From Sphingomonas sp. (GTDB lineage Bacteria > Pseudomonadota > Alphaproteobacteria > Sphingomonadales > Sphingomonadaceae), in assembly GCA_021732445.1 (NCBI GenBank), contig JAKFUZ010000034.1:17912-81911 (forward strand): a stretch of DNA of 64,000 bases, in the 5' to 3' direction. How positions within the stretch are numbered: the stretch's first letter is position 1; each line of letters starts with the position of its first letter. Below, piece by piece: positions 47,475 through 56,388 of the stretch. The translations under genes were made by a program, and so were the position numbers. Below the pieces are notes generated by a model. It saw nothing but the letters and a program-made list of their open reading frames with translations. It had not been told where the DNA came from and searched no databases.

Positions 47475-49522
47475 AAGGCTTGCCCGAGCGAGACATAGAC
47501 CGCCACCCGCGTATCGCCGGGCTGGGGGTTGATCGGCGTGCCGACGTCAATGCGGATCGGCCCGAAATTGGAATAATAGCGCACGCCAAGCCCGCCCCCA
47601 TATTGCAACCCCGAAAAGCGTGGCAGCGGCGAGGTGTAGATGTTTCCCCCGTCGAGAAACGGCACCAGGCCGAATGGCCCGAACAGCTTGAGCCGCGCCT
47701 CGATGCTGAACTCGGCCAGGCTGCGGCCCCCGATCGGCGCGTTATTGGGGTCGCGCGGGCCAATCGCCTGGAAGCCATAGCCCCGCACCGAAGCCCCGCC
47801 GCCTGCATAAAATCGCCGCGACGGCGCCACGGAATCTCGCGGCGCGCCGGCGATGACACCAACGCGCGCGCGCGCGGCGAGCACCACCCGATTACCAAGC
47901 GACCGATAGGCGCTCGCGTCAAACTGGGTAAGGGCGTACACAAAGGTGCTGCCTTGCAACGACACTTCGGGTGAAAAGCGAACGCCGAGCCGGAAGCCCC
48001 GGCTGGGGTTCAGCAAATCATCCGATCCGTCATAATTGAGGCCCGTCGGCAGCGCGAGGATGAAGAAGGTCCGCCGCCGCGCAGCGCCGGTTGATACGAT
48101 CACGTCGCGCTCGTCCGATGCGGCAAGCTCGGCCCCGACCGACCATGTCCAGGCCTTTTGAAAAAAGATCGTCGTCTGCCGCTCCAGGCTGCCGCTGAGT
48201 GAAAAGGTGGTCGCCTGAAAAGCGGCCCGGCGAGCGTTGGCCGCCGATAGCTGCGCGGTCAGCACCCGGTCGCGCCCGGCAAAATTATTGCGCCTGAAGA
48301 TGACGCCGCCCGACTGTTCCTGCGTACCAGCCACCCCGCGCAGCGTGAGCCCGCCTTCGGGTGGAAACAGGTTGCGGTGCGCCCAGCTTATTTCGGCGCG
48401 CACGCCCTCGCCCGTGCCATAGCCGAAGGCGCCCGCAATGGTGCGCAGCGGCGCAGGCTGCACGGCAACCGCGACATCAACGGTCCCCGGCGCCTCTCCT
48501 TCGACCGGGTTGACCGTAGCCGATGAGACGATGCCGGTTTGGAGCAGCGCGCGCCGCAGATCGTCAAGCTGCGACGAATCATAAAGCTGGCCAGGGCGAA
48601 ACCGGGCGATGTCAGCCACATGGCCCGCCGAAAACAGCGGCGTCGGGGCAAGAGTGATTCGGGCAAAACGGCGCGCGCCTCCAGTCTCGACCGGCAGTTG
48701 CAGCGTCGCTGTCTGCGTTGCGTGATCGACGAGCAGCGCCGGCGCGCCAAGTTTTGCGAACGGAAAGCCGGCCTCGCCCAGCCGGGCGGTGAGCGCGGCC
48801 TGCCCCTCCACAATGGCATCGGCGCTGGCGGGATCACCAGCCTTTACGCCAAAAACATCGTGCAGTGCCGGCGCGCCTGCGCCCGATGATGCCAGATCAC
48901 CGAGGGTGACCGAACTCAGGCGATACCGCGGGCCGGGCTCCGCGGCCAGCAAGACGACGGGCGTGCCAATGCTGGCATCGACACTGGTCGCAACGCGTGC
49001 ATCATAATAGCCTGCGGCCCGCAACACTGTTTGCAGCAGCGCGCTGTCTTCGCGTGCGCGCCGGTCGAGCTGCGCGGCGTTGGCAGGTTCGCCCTCATGC
49101 TGGCGCAACGTGGACAGCGCGTTGAACCTTGTCATGACGAGAGCATCGTCAACCCCGGCCAGCCCCTCCACCCGCAGGCTGTAGCGCGTGTCGCTCCGCG
49201 CCTCGGCCGGGCGCTCGATGGGGGTGCCGTTGTCGCGCACCGAAAGGTCGGGCCACGCCACATCAAGGCCGGGGAGCGGCGCCAGCGGCGATGTCGGATC
49301 AAGGCCGTCCAGCGGAGTCACGGGCGGGCTTTGCGACTGGGGCGGTGGCGCCTGAGCCGGCAGTGCCGACGGCGGCGGCGGCGGCGGCAGCGGCGATTCA
49401 GCGGCGGGGGCGCCGGCAGGCGGCGGCGCCTGTTGGCCTTGCGCGCCGGCGGACGCGAGAATGACAACCAGTGTTGCCAGCCCTGCCGCTGCTCCGGCCC
49501 GACTGTTTGGACGCCATACCAT
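47471..49522 (-). CDS. tamA: Outer-membrane assembly factor TamA (BamA/Omp85 family)
   Basis: Outer-membrane Omp85 barrel partner of TamB. The 683 aa protein has a signal peptide (GLATLVVILASAGAQG) and a Pro/Ala-rich linker at about residues 29-75. POTRA domains follow (YSLRVEGLAGVDDALVMTRF and GEAPGTVDVAVAVQPAP), and the barrel contains FYAGGGASVRGYGFQAIGPR, the VRGY motif of Omp85 proteins. It ends in phenylalanine (YVSLGQAF). GGAGG lies upstream of the ATG at 49522. Confidence 0.94.
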   Translation of the reverse strand: MVWRPNSRAGAAAGLATLVVILASAGAQGQQAPPPAGAPAAESPLPPPPPPSALPAQAPPPQSQSPPVTPLDGLDPTSPLAPLPGLDVAWPDLSVRDNGTPIERPAEARSDTRYSLRVEGLAGVDDALVMTRFNALSTLRQHEGEPANAAQLDRRAREDSALLQTVLRAAGYYDARVATSVDASIGTPVVLLAAEPGPRYRLSSVTLGDLASSGAGAPALHDVFGVKAGDPASADAIVEGQAALTARLGEAGFPFAKLGAPALLVDHATQTATLQLPVETGGARRFARITLAPTPLFSAGHVADIARFRPGQLYDSSQLDDLRRALLQTGIVSSATVNPVEGEAPGTVDVAVAVQPAPLRTIAGAFGYGTGEGVRAEISWAHRNLFPPEGGLTLRGVAGTQEQSGGVIFRRNNFAGRDRVLTAQLSAANARRAAFQATTFSLSGSLERQTTIFFQKAWTWSVGAELAASDERDVIVSTGAARRRTFFILALPTGLNYDGSDDLLNPSRGFRLGVRFSPEVSLQGSTFVYALTQFDASAYRSLGNRVVLAARARVGVIAGAPRDSVAPSRRFYAGGGASVRGYGFQAIGPRDPNNAPIGGRSLAEFSIEARLKLFGPFGLVPFLDGGNIYTSPLPRFSGLQYGGGLGVRYYSNFGPIRIDVGTPINPQPGDTRVAVYVSLGQAF

Positions 49523-49624
49523 GTCGCCCTCCTAGCGCGCGGCGGCAGCATGGGACAGGTCCGAAAGCGTTGATACCAACAACCCGCCCCGGCGACGCGT
49601 CGGCTGAGGCCGGCTGGGGCGCCG

Positions 49625-49873
49625 TTACTGGACCGAGCCGAAGATTGTCGTGCTCGCAAGCACGGTGATGAGCCGCTCCTGCTGGCGCCAGTGGCAGAAG
49701 CGCGCGACATTGCCAATCATGCGTGCCTCGCTGGCGCGCATTGCCGCCACCAGCAGCGCGCCATCGCCAAACTGGGCCACAAGGTCGCTTGCCTCGACAA
49801 CCATCTCGCGATTGGCAAGATACGGCAGCGGCATCTGCTGGTCGGGCACCGCGTCGGGAAGAATGGACTGCAT
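49625..49873 (-). CDS. Small conserved hypothetical protein
   Basis: I do not recognise a named family, but the 82 aa sequence looks like a real soluble protein: LANREMVVEASDLVAQFGDG, ARMIGNVARFCHWRQQERLI. The GNVxxFCxWRQxERLI pattern recalls small hypotheticals of sphingomonads (from memory). It lies about 100 bases downstream of the tamA start on the same strand orientation, upstream in transcription order. Ribosome site weak. Confidence 0.65.
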   Translation of the reverse strand: MQSILPDAVPDQQMPLPYLANREMVVEASDLVAQFGDGALLVAAMRASEARMIGNVARFCHWRQQERLITVLASTTIFGSVQ

Positions 49874-50024
49874 CCGCAGCGTCTTACGCCGGGGGCTGCG
49901 ACCAGCGGGTTACACCCCATGGTAAACGCGGCGGGCACGCTGTTCGGCGGCAATCAACCAGCGTTGCGGCGGTGCCGGCCCATCGCCTCTGGCGGTTGGC
50001 CGCACGCCGTGGCAGGGAGCAGGC

Positions 50025-50222
50025 ATGAGCGCTTCGCCTGAACCCGACCGCCCGCCACATCGCCCGTCCGGCAGCGCGGGCGGCGTGCTGATTGCGCTTG
50101 GTGCACTTATCGGCCCCGTTGCCGGGCTGTTCGCCGGCTCCGCAACAGCGGGATTTCTCGTCGGCACGGGGGCAGGCGCGGCTCTGGCCACTGCCATGTG
50201 GCTGCGGGCGCAGCGCCGCTAG
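50025..50222 (+). CDS. Small membrane protein, hypothetical
   Basis: 65 aa with a proline-rich start (MSASPEPDRPPHRPSG) and two short Gly/Ala-rich hydrophobic segments (VLIALGALIGPVAGLFAG and GFLVGTGAGAALATAMWL), ending in charged residues. GGGAG precedes the ATG. No function can be suggested; it is convergent with the S24 repressor. Confidence 0.6.
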   Translation: MSASPEPDRPPHRPSGSAGGVLIALGALIGPVAGLFAGSATAGFLVGTGAGAALATAMWLRAQRR

Positions 50223-50262
50223 CGCATTTTCAAGCCGGGTGGGTTTGCGCGCCGCGCGCCGC

Positions 50263-50886
50263 CTATTTCAGCGTGCGAGACAGGCGCACCACCCGCCCGA
50301 TGATCTCGACATCGGCGGCGTCGAACGGCGGATAGGCCGGGTTGTCGCTCACCACGCTGAGCGCGCCGTGCTGGCGCACCAGCCGCTTCACCAGAACCAG
50401 CCCTGCCCGCCTGATCGCGAAAATCGCACCCTTTGCCGGCACCGTGCAGTCGGCATGGTCAACCAGCATTTCATCCCCATCGGCGATTGTCGGCGTCATC
50501 GAATCACCGGTTGCCATGACGAGCGAGAGATCAGCCGCGCGCACCCCAAGGCGCCGCAGCACGCGCGGGTCGATCGCCTCGCCGCTCAACACCCGGTCCC
50601 CGTCAGCCAAACCGCCCGGCCCCGCCGACAGCCCGACATCGAGCCGCGGCACCCGGGCAATCGCCGCCTCCACCGCACAAGGGCCACCCAACACCGCCTC
50701 ATCGACCCCAAAATATGCCGCGAGCAGCTTTCGGTCCGCCTCGGCGAGCCGCCGGGGAGAGCCGCGCTGCACGAACTGCTGCACATAGGCATCGTTGCGC
50801 CCGAGCAGGCGCGACAACCCGGCATAACTTTCCTGATGACGGGCAATCAGCGCCGCCAGCGCCCCTCTGGGATCACCAATATCCAT
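50263..50886 (-). CDS. S24-family (LexA/CI-like) repressor with N-terminal helix-turn-helix
   Basis: A DNA-binding repressor of the LexA/CI superfamily. The 207 aa protein has an N-terminal helix-turn-helix-like region (SYAGLSRLLGRNDAYVQQFV, residues 20-39). An Ala-Gly pair in LSAGPGG (88-89) could be the autocleavage site, and the S24 peptidase domain supplies S129 (GDSMTPTIADGD) and K167 (VLVKRLV). It may therefore self-cleave on RecA activation, or act as a stable HTH/S24 regulator. It is divergent from two small genes, and the AT-rich gap between them holds CCTA-type half-sites. No phage genes are present. Confidence 0.9.
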   Translation of the reverse strand: MDIGDPRGALAALIARHQESYAGLSRLLGRNDAYVQQFVQRGSPRRLAEADRKLLAAYFGVDEAVLGGPCAVEAAIARVPRLDVGLSAGPGGLADGDRVLSGEAIDPRVLRRLGVRAADLSLVMATGDSMTPTIADGDEMLVDHADCTVPAKGAIFAIRRAGLVLVKRLVRQHGALSVVSDNPAYPPFDAADVEIIGRVVRLSRTLK

Positions 50887-50988
50887 TTTCGACCTATACC
50901 CATAGGATTTTTCCTAGACAAGTTGGAAATCTCAATAGAAGAACAAAAAAAGAACACAACGCGAATCGCAACGAAAGGAATTGGGCCT
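50887..50988. promoter_or_regulatory. Divergent promoter/operator between the S24 repressor and two small genes
   Basis: This is an unusually AT-rich stretch for the region. CCTAT-ACCC-ATAGG (50893-50906) is an inverted repeat, AGGA-TTTT-TCCT (50904-50915) is a second one sharing bases with it, and a third CCTA half-site follows at 50913. Such spaced half-sites next to a CI/LexA-like gene look like an operator. An AAGGAA ribosome site for the rightward gene lies near 50974. Confidence 0.6.
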
Positions 50989-51165
50989 ATGGCGACGCTT
51001 CGGGACATTGAACGCTATCTGGTGCGGGCGAAAATGGCACCGACCCGTTTTGGGCGCGAAGTTGCCAATGACCCGCGGCTGGTGCTCGACATGCGCAACG
51101 GCCGCGAACCCCGGCCGATGACGATCGCCAAGATCCGCGCCTATATCGGCGGGGTCCGGGCATGA
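50989..51165 (+). CDS. Small conserved hypothetical, possible DNA-binding protein
   Basis: 58 aa: MATLRDIERYLVRAKMAPTR, then FGREVANDPRLVLDMRNGRE with a basic tail. Its helix-loop pattern (xxIxxYLxxxxMxxTxFGxxxxNDPxxVxDLRxGRxP) resembles a short HTH-like domain and recalls small proteins paired with this repressor in sphingomonads (from memory). It is divergent from the repressor and overlaps the next gene by four bases. Confidence 0.7.
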   Translation: MATLRDIERYLVRAKMAPTRFGREVANDPRLVLDMRNGREPRPMTIAKIRAYIGGVRA

Positions 51166-51476
51166 AGCGCGGGCCCGACATTGGCAGCGCGCTGGCCGCC
51201 GCGCTAGGCAAAAATGCGGCGATGGCCGGTTGCGCCATCGAACCGCGTCATTCCGGCTGGGCGCGCTGGGCGAGCGCCACCTTTCAGGGCGCGCGCCATA
51301 AACTGACGCTGACCGCTACAACGGGTGAGGGGTTTGATGCGTGGATCGGCAAGCTCGACCAGGCCGAGCTGCCGATCAGCGGCCATGTCGTGGCGGATGT
51401 GCAGGTGGTGGCGTTGCGCCGCGCGGGCAGCCGGGTGGAGGCCGACATCGAAGCGCTGACGGTGGAAGCGGCGTGA
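51162..51476 (+). CDS. Conserved hypothetical protein
   Basis: 104 aa with no signal or membrane helix. The sequence CAIEPRHSGWARWASATFQG and LDQAELPISGHVVADVQVVA suggests a small beta-rich domain. The ATG overlaps the preceding 58 aa gene (ATGA), so the two are one unit controlled by the S24 repressor region. No function assigned. Confidence 0.7.
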   Translation: MKRGPDIGSALAAALGKNAAMAGCAIEPRHSGWARWASATFQGARHKLTLTATTGEGFDAWIGKLDQAELPISGHVVADVQVVALRRAGSRVEADIEALTVEAA

Positions 51477-51480
51477 GCCT

Positions 51481-52416
51481 TCAGCCGCGCGCGGCAACCC
51501 GGCTAAGCGATGCCAGCGACTGCTGCACGCTGTCGTCCGCCGCCGGGCTGACGAGCGCACGCTCGGCCCTGTGCGAGACCCCGCGCTCCAGCCGCTCAAG
51601 CAACGCAGCAATCGAGCTGGATGCGGGCGCGCTGGCGGCCTGCGCTGCCGGCTCCGGGCGGACCATCGGCGTCAGTTCAAACGTCTCAAGCCGCTCGCCC
51701 GGCGCAAGTTCAGCCGCCTGCCGGGCACGAACCAGGCGGGGAGAGAAAGACGCGCCAGCCGCCGGCCGGATTGCATCGGGGTCATATTCCGCCAGCCGCG
51801 CGTCAAGATCAGCGGGCAGGTCGCGTTCCACCAGCGCTGCTGTTGCTTGCTGCACGGAATCAAGGCGCGGCGCCGGCGTGGCGGCACCGCCACCGGCCGC
51901 GGCCGCAGCAGCCGCTGTTTCGGGAAGCAGCGCCGCAACATCATCGGCCTCTGGCGCGGTTTCGGCTGCCAACGCCTTGCCAGCATCCTGCCGCGCACGC
52001 ACGTCGAGAAACGGCGTACCCAGATCACGCTGCGCAAATACCGGGCGGCGCGCGGGCGCATCGGGGTGGGCATCGGCGCGGCGCAGCAAGGGGCGCCACG
52101 CCTGCGCGCCATTTTCAGAAACTTCACCGCGAGGCGCAATCGCAAGCGCGCGCGGGCCGATCAGCAAAAAAGTGGCGAACCACAGCACTGTGCCAAGCCC
52201 GCCGCCGACCAGCAGGATCAGCACCAGCCGGGCCGTGGTACCGAGCGGCGGCTCGGCAACCGCAACGACCGAGGCAATGCCGCTCTGCAAAACAAGCTGT
52301 TCCAGCACCGCGACCGGGGCAAGCGCGATGAACAGGCTGACGATGCTGGCAAACGCGGTGCCGATCGCCGGAGCGACCGGAATCATCAAGCGTTCACGGC
52401 GGATTTTCGTGACCAT
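51481..52416 (-). CDS. Hypothetical membrane protein with low-complexity cytoplasmic tail
   Basis: I do not recognise a family. The 311 aa protein has two N-terminal membrane helices (about residues 15-40 and 62-88) followed by a long Ala/Pro/Asp-rich region with little order. ATG at 52416 has AGGG eight bases upstream but overlaps the glycosyltransferase end by 31 bases; ATG at 52386 (MIPVAPAIG) overlaps its stop by one base and is the alternative. Being coupled to the glycosyltransferase suggests a role in the same surface-glycan process. Confidence 0.65.
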   Translation of the reverse strand: MVTKIRRERLMIPVAPAIGTAFASIVSLFIALAPVAVLEQLVLQSGIASVVAVAEPPLGTTARLVLILLVGGGLGTVLWFATFLLIGPRALAIAPRGEVSENGAQAWRPLLRRADAHPDAPARRPVFAQRDLGTPFLDVRARQDAGKALAAETAPEADDVAALLPETAAAAAAAGGGAATPAPRLDSVQQATAALVERDLPADLDARLAEYDPDAIRPAAGASFSPRLVRARQAAELAPGERLETFELTPMVRPEPAAQAASAPASSSIAALLERLERGVSHRAERALVSPAADDSVQQSLASLSRVAARG

Positions 52417-53627
52417 GACGGCACCCTATGATCGAGTTCGATTAGTTTTTGGTAAACAGGGGCGTAACGGGCGACGTTAACCGCCCAGTTACGATCGGTT
52501 TCAACAAATGCACGGGCTCGCGCCCGGCGATCGCCCCAACCGCCGCGATCAGCAAACAGGCCGGCAACCGATGCCGCCAGCGCCGCCGGATCATCAGGCG
52601 CAAACAGGGTGCCGGTATCGCCATTGCGGATGAGCTCACGGTGCCCGCCAACATCCGACGCGGCGACCAGCCGGCGCTGCGCCATTGCCTCCAGCGGCTT
52701 CAGGGGCGTGACGAGATCGGTCAGCCGCATTGCCTTGCGCGGATAGACCAGCACGTCGATGATGCTGTAATAGCGTTCCACCGCGTCGTGCGGCACCCGC
52801 CCGACAAAGTGGATATGACCGGCAACCGGGGAGGCCGCCGCCTGCGCCCGCAGCGCCGCATCGCACGGGCCACCGCCGACCAGCACCAGCTTCAACCCCG
52901 GCCGCGCCGCGACCAGCGCGGGCATCGCCGCAATCAGCGTGTCGAGCCCTTCATAATCATAAAAGCTGCCGATAAAGCCGATGACGTCGGCGCCGGCCAC
53001 GCCAAGCTCGGCCGCGAGCGCTGCGTCATAGGGCGTCGGCGCGCCGAACAGGCTCATGTCCACGCCATTGGGCGACACCATGATCCGCGCCGGATCAACC
53101 CCGCGCGCAACCAGATCCTGCCGCAGCCCTTCGCAAATGACAGCGACCGCATCGACATTGTTGACCGCCCAAGTCTCCAAGGCGCGCGTCGCCCGGTAGC
53201 GCCATGATCCCTCGCGGCCGGTGCCATTGCCCACGGCGGCATCCTCCCAGAAGGCGCGGATTTCGTAGAGCAGCGGAACCCCCAGCCGCTTGCTCGCCCA
53301 CAGGGCCGCAAGCGCGCCCAGCACCGGCGAATGGGCGTGGACAATGTCGGGCCGGAACGCTTTGACAATCGCGCTGATCCGGCTGGCAAAGCGCCGGATT
53401 TCCGCCAGCTCGCCAAGCACCGGCGGCATCCGGCCGATTGGCGCTGTGCGGCTGAAGGCGATTCCGTCGACCAGTTCGTCGGTCGACACCGTCGCCCCGT
53501 GGCGTGGCCCGGTAATCGCCGCGACATGCCAGCCACGCGCCTGCTGCGCCTTGATGATGGCGCGCGTGCGAAACGTGTATCCGCTTTGCACCGGCAGACC
53601 ATGGTCGAGAACGTGGAGGATTCGCAT
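52386..53627 (-). CDS. GT4 glycosyltransferase, exosortase-A-associated type
   Basis: Retaining GT-B glycosyltransferase of 413 aa. The N-terminus MRILHVLDHGLPVQSGYTFR and the early TGPRHG, VDGIAFSRT segments match what I recall of the PEP-CTERM/exosortase-A-associated glycosyltransferase group. The donor domain has VICEGLRQDLVARG, VSPNGVDMSLF and the MRLTDLVTPLKPLEAMAQ motif with EAM. ATG at 53627 has AGGA nine bases upstream; the frame is open to 53906 but unrelated there. It is divergent from the ligase-type gene. No exosortase gene is inside the window, so the system link is by family only. Confidence 0.88.
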   Translation of the reverse strand: MRILHVLDHGLPVQSGYTFRTRAIIKAQQARGWHVAAITGPRHGATVSTDELVDGIAFSRTAPIGRMPPVLGELAEIRRFASRISAIVKAFRPDIVHAHSPVLGALAALWASKRLGVPLLYEIRAFWEDAAVGNGTGREGSWRYRATRALETWAVNNVDAVAVICEGLRQDLVARGVDPARIMVSPNGVDMSLFGAPTPYDAALAAELGVAGADVIGFIGSFYDYEGLDTLIAAMPALVAARPGLKLVLVGGGPCDAALRAQAAASPVAGHIHFVGRVPHDAVERYYSIIDVLVYPRKAMRLTDLVTPLKPLEAMAQRRLVAASDVGGHRELIRNGDTGTLFAPDDPAALAASVAGLFADRGGWGDRRARARAFVETDRNWAVNVARYAPVYQKLIELDHRVPSWSRKSAVNA

Positions 53628-53726
53628 ACCGGCTTGTCCTGCCACGGCAGTGTTTAACGCCGCGTCAACCGGGCCGGGCCTATGGCTTGGCAGGTAACGC
53701 GGAAAACCAGGGGCAATGAGCGGGCG

Positions 53727-53894
53727 ATGATCGACAATTTCGCGCTTGGGCTGAGCCACGGCCTGATGCTGCTGGCCGCATTGCTGCTCGTCAGGCGGCC
53801 CGACCTTGACCGCGAAAAGGCAGCCAACCCGAGCGCACGCGCGCGCCGCGGGCGGCGCGGCATGCTGGGCAGGCGGGATACGCCGGTTGCGTGA
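53727..53894 (+). CDS. Small membrane protein coupled to the O-glycosylation-ligase-type gene
   Basis: 55 aa: MIDNFALGLSHGLMLLAALL forms one membrane helix, followed by VRRPDLDREK and a strongly basic tail (ARARRGRRGMLGRR). GAGCGGG lies just upstream of the ATG. Its stop overlaps the TTG start of the next gene by eight bases. The GLSHGLML pattern recalls small proteins beside exosortase-A-locus genes in sphingomonads (from memory). Function unknown. Confidence 0.6.
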   Translation: MIDNFALGLSHGLMLLAALLLVRRPDLDREKAANPSARARRGRRGMLGRRDTPVA

Positions 53895-55263
53895 TCTTGT
53901 GTTCATCGGCTTTCTGGTCGCGCTGTTCGGCCTGGGCGCCCGCCGACCGTTTCTGTTTGTGCTGGCCTATGTCTATATCGACATCGTCTCGCCCCAGCGG
54001 CTGACCTATCTGCTGCTCAATTCGGTGCCGATTTCGCTGATCGCGGTGGTCCTTGCGGTCGGCACCTGGCTGGCGTTTGATGACAAGCGCGACGCCCGGC
54101 TGGCCCCGCGCCAGGTGCTGCTGTTGCTGCTCCTGCTCTATTGCGGCGCGACCACCCTTTCTGCCGACTTTCCCGTCGAAGCGCGCGACAAATGGGACTG
54201 GGTGTGGAAGGCGCTGGCCTTCGCGATCTTCTTGCCGTTCACGCTGCGCACGCGGCTTCGCCTTGAGGCACTGCTGCTGTTCATGGTGCTGTCGGCATCG
54301 TCGATCATCATCATTGGCGGCATCAAGACGCTGGCATCCGGCGGCGGCTATGGCGAGTTGAACCTCATCGTGTCCAACAACAGCGGCTTGTACGAAGGCA
54401 GCACCATTTCCACCGTCGCCATTGCCATCATCCCGCTCATCTTGTGGTTCGCAAAATTTGGCACCGTGTTCCGGCCCAACTGGCCGGTGAAGCTCTATTG
54501 CTACGCGCTGGCGTTTGCGTGCCTGCTCATTCCGGTCGGCACCTCAACCCGCACTGGCCTGTTATGCATTGCCCTGCTGGCGCTGCTCATGATCCGCGAT
54601 GCCAAGCGGCGCCTGCTCTATCTGGCGATGATCGCGGTGGCACCGGCGCTTGCCTTTCCGTTCCTGCCCGCCAGTTTCATTGCACGGATGCAGACCATCC
54701 AGACGTACAAGGCCGATGCCTCGGCCTCCACGCGGGTCGCGGTGTGGCAATGGACAATCGACTTTGCCAAGACGCACCCCTTTGGCGGCGGCTTTGATGC
54801 GTATCTGCAAAACCGCATCCGCTATGACAAGGTCGTGGAATCAGGCACCGGGCCGAATGTGACCATCAAACGCTCGCTCGAAGTGGACAAGGCCCGCGCC
54901 TATCACAGCGCTTATTTCGAAATGCTGGGTGAGCAGGGCTATCCCGGCCTGGCGCTGTGGCTGGCCATCAACCTCATCGGCGTGGCGCGGATGGAGGCGA
55001 TCCGCCGGCGTTATCGCCGGGAAACCGGCGATTTTGGCTGGGCCGCCCCGCTCGCCAGCGCCTTGCAGACCGCGCACATCATCTATCTGTTTGGCGCAAG
55101 TTTTGTGGCGATTGCCTTTCAGCCTTTCGTCTACATGCTCATCGGCGCGCAAATCGGGCTGGACACCTATCTGGGCCGCCGGCGGGCCGAAGGCCTGTGG
55201 CAGCCCATGCGCAAAGGCCGGGCGCCAGAGCCGATCCCGCCTGGCGCGGTGGCTGCCCAATGA
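53887..55263 (+). CDS. O-antigen-ligase-type protein, exosortase-A system O-glycosylation ligase family
   Basis: Polytopic membrane enzyme thought to transfer lipid-linked glycan to an acceptor. The 458 aa protein starts at TTG 53887: LRDLVFIGFLVALFGLGARR then PFLFVLAYVYIDIVSPQRLT, the typical opening of the exosortase-A-associated ligases (TIGR03097-like, from memory). It has about 10-11 membrane helices, RTGLLCIALLALLM and the periplasmic AYHSAYFEMLGEQGYPGLAL, which matches the ligase H-x2-Y-x2-LGE-G motif. GGCGGGA lies eight bases upstream of the TTG, and the preceding small gene ends inside it. The frame upstream to 53806 is a shadow. Confidence 0.87.
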   Translation: MRDLVFIGFLVALFGLGARRPFLFVLAYVYIDIVSPQRLTYLLLNSVPISLIAVVLAVGTWLAFDDKRDARLAPRQVLLLLLLLYCGATTLSADFPVEARDKWDWVWKALAFAIFLPFTLRTRLRLEALLLFMVLSASSIIIIGGIKTLASGGGYGELNLIVSNNSGLYEGSTISTVAIAIIPLILWFAKFGTVFRPNWPVKLYCYALAFACLLIPVGTSTRTGLLCIALLALLMIRDAKRRLLYLAMIAVAPALAFPFLPASFIARMQTIQTYKADASASTRVAVWQWTIDFAKTHPFGGGFDAYLQNRIRYDKVVESGTGPNVTIKRSLEVDKARAYHSAYFEMLGEQGYPGLALWLAINLIGVARMEAIRRRYRRETGDFGWAAPLASALQTAHIIYLFGASFVAIAFQPFVYMLIGAQIGLDTYLGRRRAEGLWQPMRKGRAPEPIPPGAVAAQ

Positions 55264-56345
55264 CGCGGCAAGGCCATGACGTGCGCGCACTGACTGGCAT
55301 TCGCGGGCTCGCCGCATGGCTGGTCGTGCTCTATCATGTGCGCCGCTCGATCGCAGGGCTGCCGGCGGCCGCCGAAGCCTGGCTGGGCAAGGGGTATCTC
55401 GCGGTTGACTTCTTCTTCCTCCTCTCCGGCTTTGTGCTCTGGCTGAGCTGCGCCGACAGGCTGCGCACGGGCGGCACCGCAGCCGCGCTCGATTTCCTGA
55501 AGCGCCGGGTGGCGCGCGTGTGGCCGCTGCACCTTGTCATGCTTGGCTATGCCGTAGCGCTGGCGCTGGCCCTGGCGGCAACCGGGCGGCATGACCCGGC
55601 CGCCTTCCCTTTTGCCGAGTTGCCGCTGCATGTCGTGCTGGTGCAGAATTGGGGGTTCACCCGTGATCTGACCTGGAACGACCCGGCCTGGTCGATAAGC
55701 TGCGAGGCCGCCGCCTATCTGCTGTTCCCGCTGCTGGTGACGCTGGTTGACTGGCGACGCGTGCCCACACCCGTTGCCCTGCTGGCGCTTGCCGGCCTGT
55801 TTGCGCTGCTCCACGCGGTGATGGCGGCGTGCGGCGCTGCGACGCTTGGCGCTGACATTCCGCGCTTCGGCCTGCTGCGCTGCCTGGTGGAATTTTCCGC
55901 CGGCACCGCGCTGTGCGCCCTGTGGCAGCGCTGGAAGCCCTATGCCCGCCCGATGGCGGCGCGGTGCAGCATCGTGGCGGCGGCGGCCATGCTCGCGGCG
56001 CTGTCGGGCGCCGTCGCGGAAACGCTGGCGGTGCCCATGGGGCTGGCGGCTGCGTTGCTGGTGCTTGCGCTGACGGCAGACTGGCGCGGCAACCCGCTGG
56101 CTACTACCCCCATCCATTATCTGGGCGAGCTAAGTTACGCGACCTATCTGTCGCATTTCATGCTGTTCATCACCTTCAAGCTGACCTTCGTGCGCGATGC
56201 AAATGCGGTGCCGGCGTGGCAGGTCGCTGCCTATCTGGCGCTCGTGCTGGTCGCATCGATTGCGCTCCACCATCTGGTCGAGCGACCCGCGCAGCGCGCG
56301 ATCAACCGGCTGGGCGCGCCCCCGGCGCCGCGCGCCACGGCCTGA
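55260..56345 (+). CDS. Acyltransferase family 3 (OafA/YrhL-like) membrane protein
   Basis: Integral membrane O-acyltransferase that acetylates or acylates surface glycans. The 361 aa protein has about 10 membrane helices, the N-terminal LTGIRGLAAWLVVLYHV with the conserved R and H, FFFLLSGFVLWLS, and NDPAWSISCEAAAYLLFPL typical of the family. It lacks the SGNH domain. The ATG overlaps the ligase stop by four bases, so it probably modifies the same glycan. Confidence 0.92.
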   Translation: MTRQGHDVRALTGIRGLAAWLVVLYHVRRSIAGLPAAAEAWLGKGYLAVDFFFLLSGFVLWLSCADRLRTGGTAAALDFLKRRVARVWPLHLVMLGYAVALALALAATGRHDPAAFPFAELPLHVVLVQNWGFTRDLTWNDPAWSISCEAAAYLLFPLLVTLVDWRRVPTPVALLALAGLFALLHAVMAACGAATLGADIPRFGLLRCLVEFSAGTALCALWQRWKPYARPMAARCSIVAAAAMLAALSGAVAETLAVPMGLAAALLVLALTADWRGNPLATTPIHYLGELSYATYLSHFMLFITFKLTFVRDANAVPAWQVAAYLALVLVASIALHHLVERPAQRAINRLGAPPAPRATA

Positions 56346-56388
56346 TCCTTGCCCGTCGCCCGGCGGTGTCAGCCGGGTTGGCGCCGGG

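Noticed and set aside
50263..51476. Prophage remnant around the S24 repressor
   Set aside because: No integrase, structural, replication or lysis genes and no flanking repeats; only small hypotheticals.
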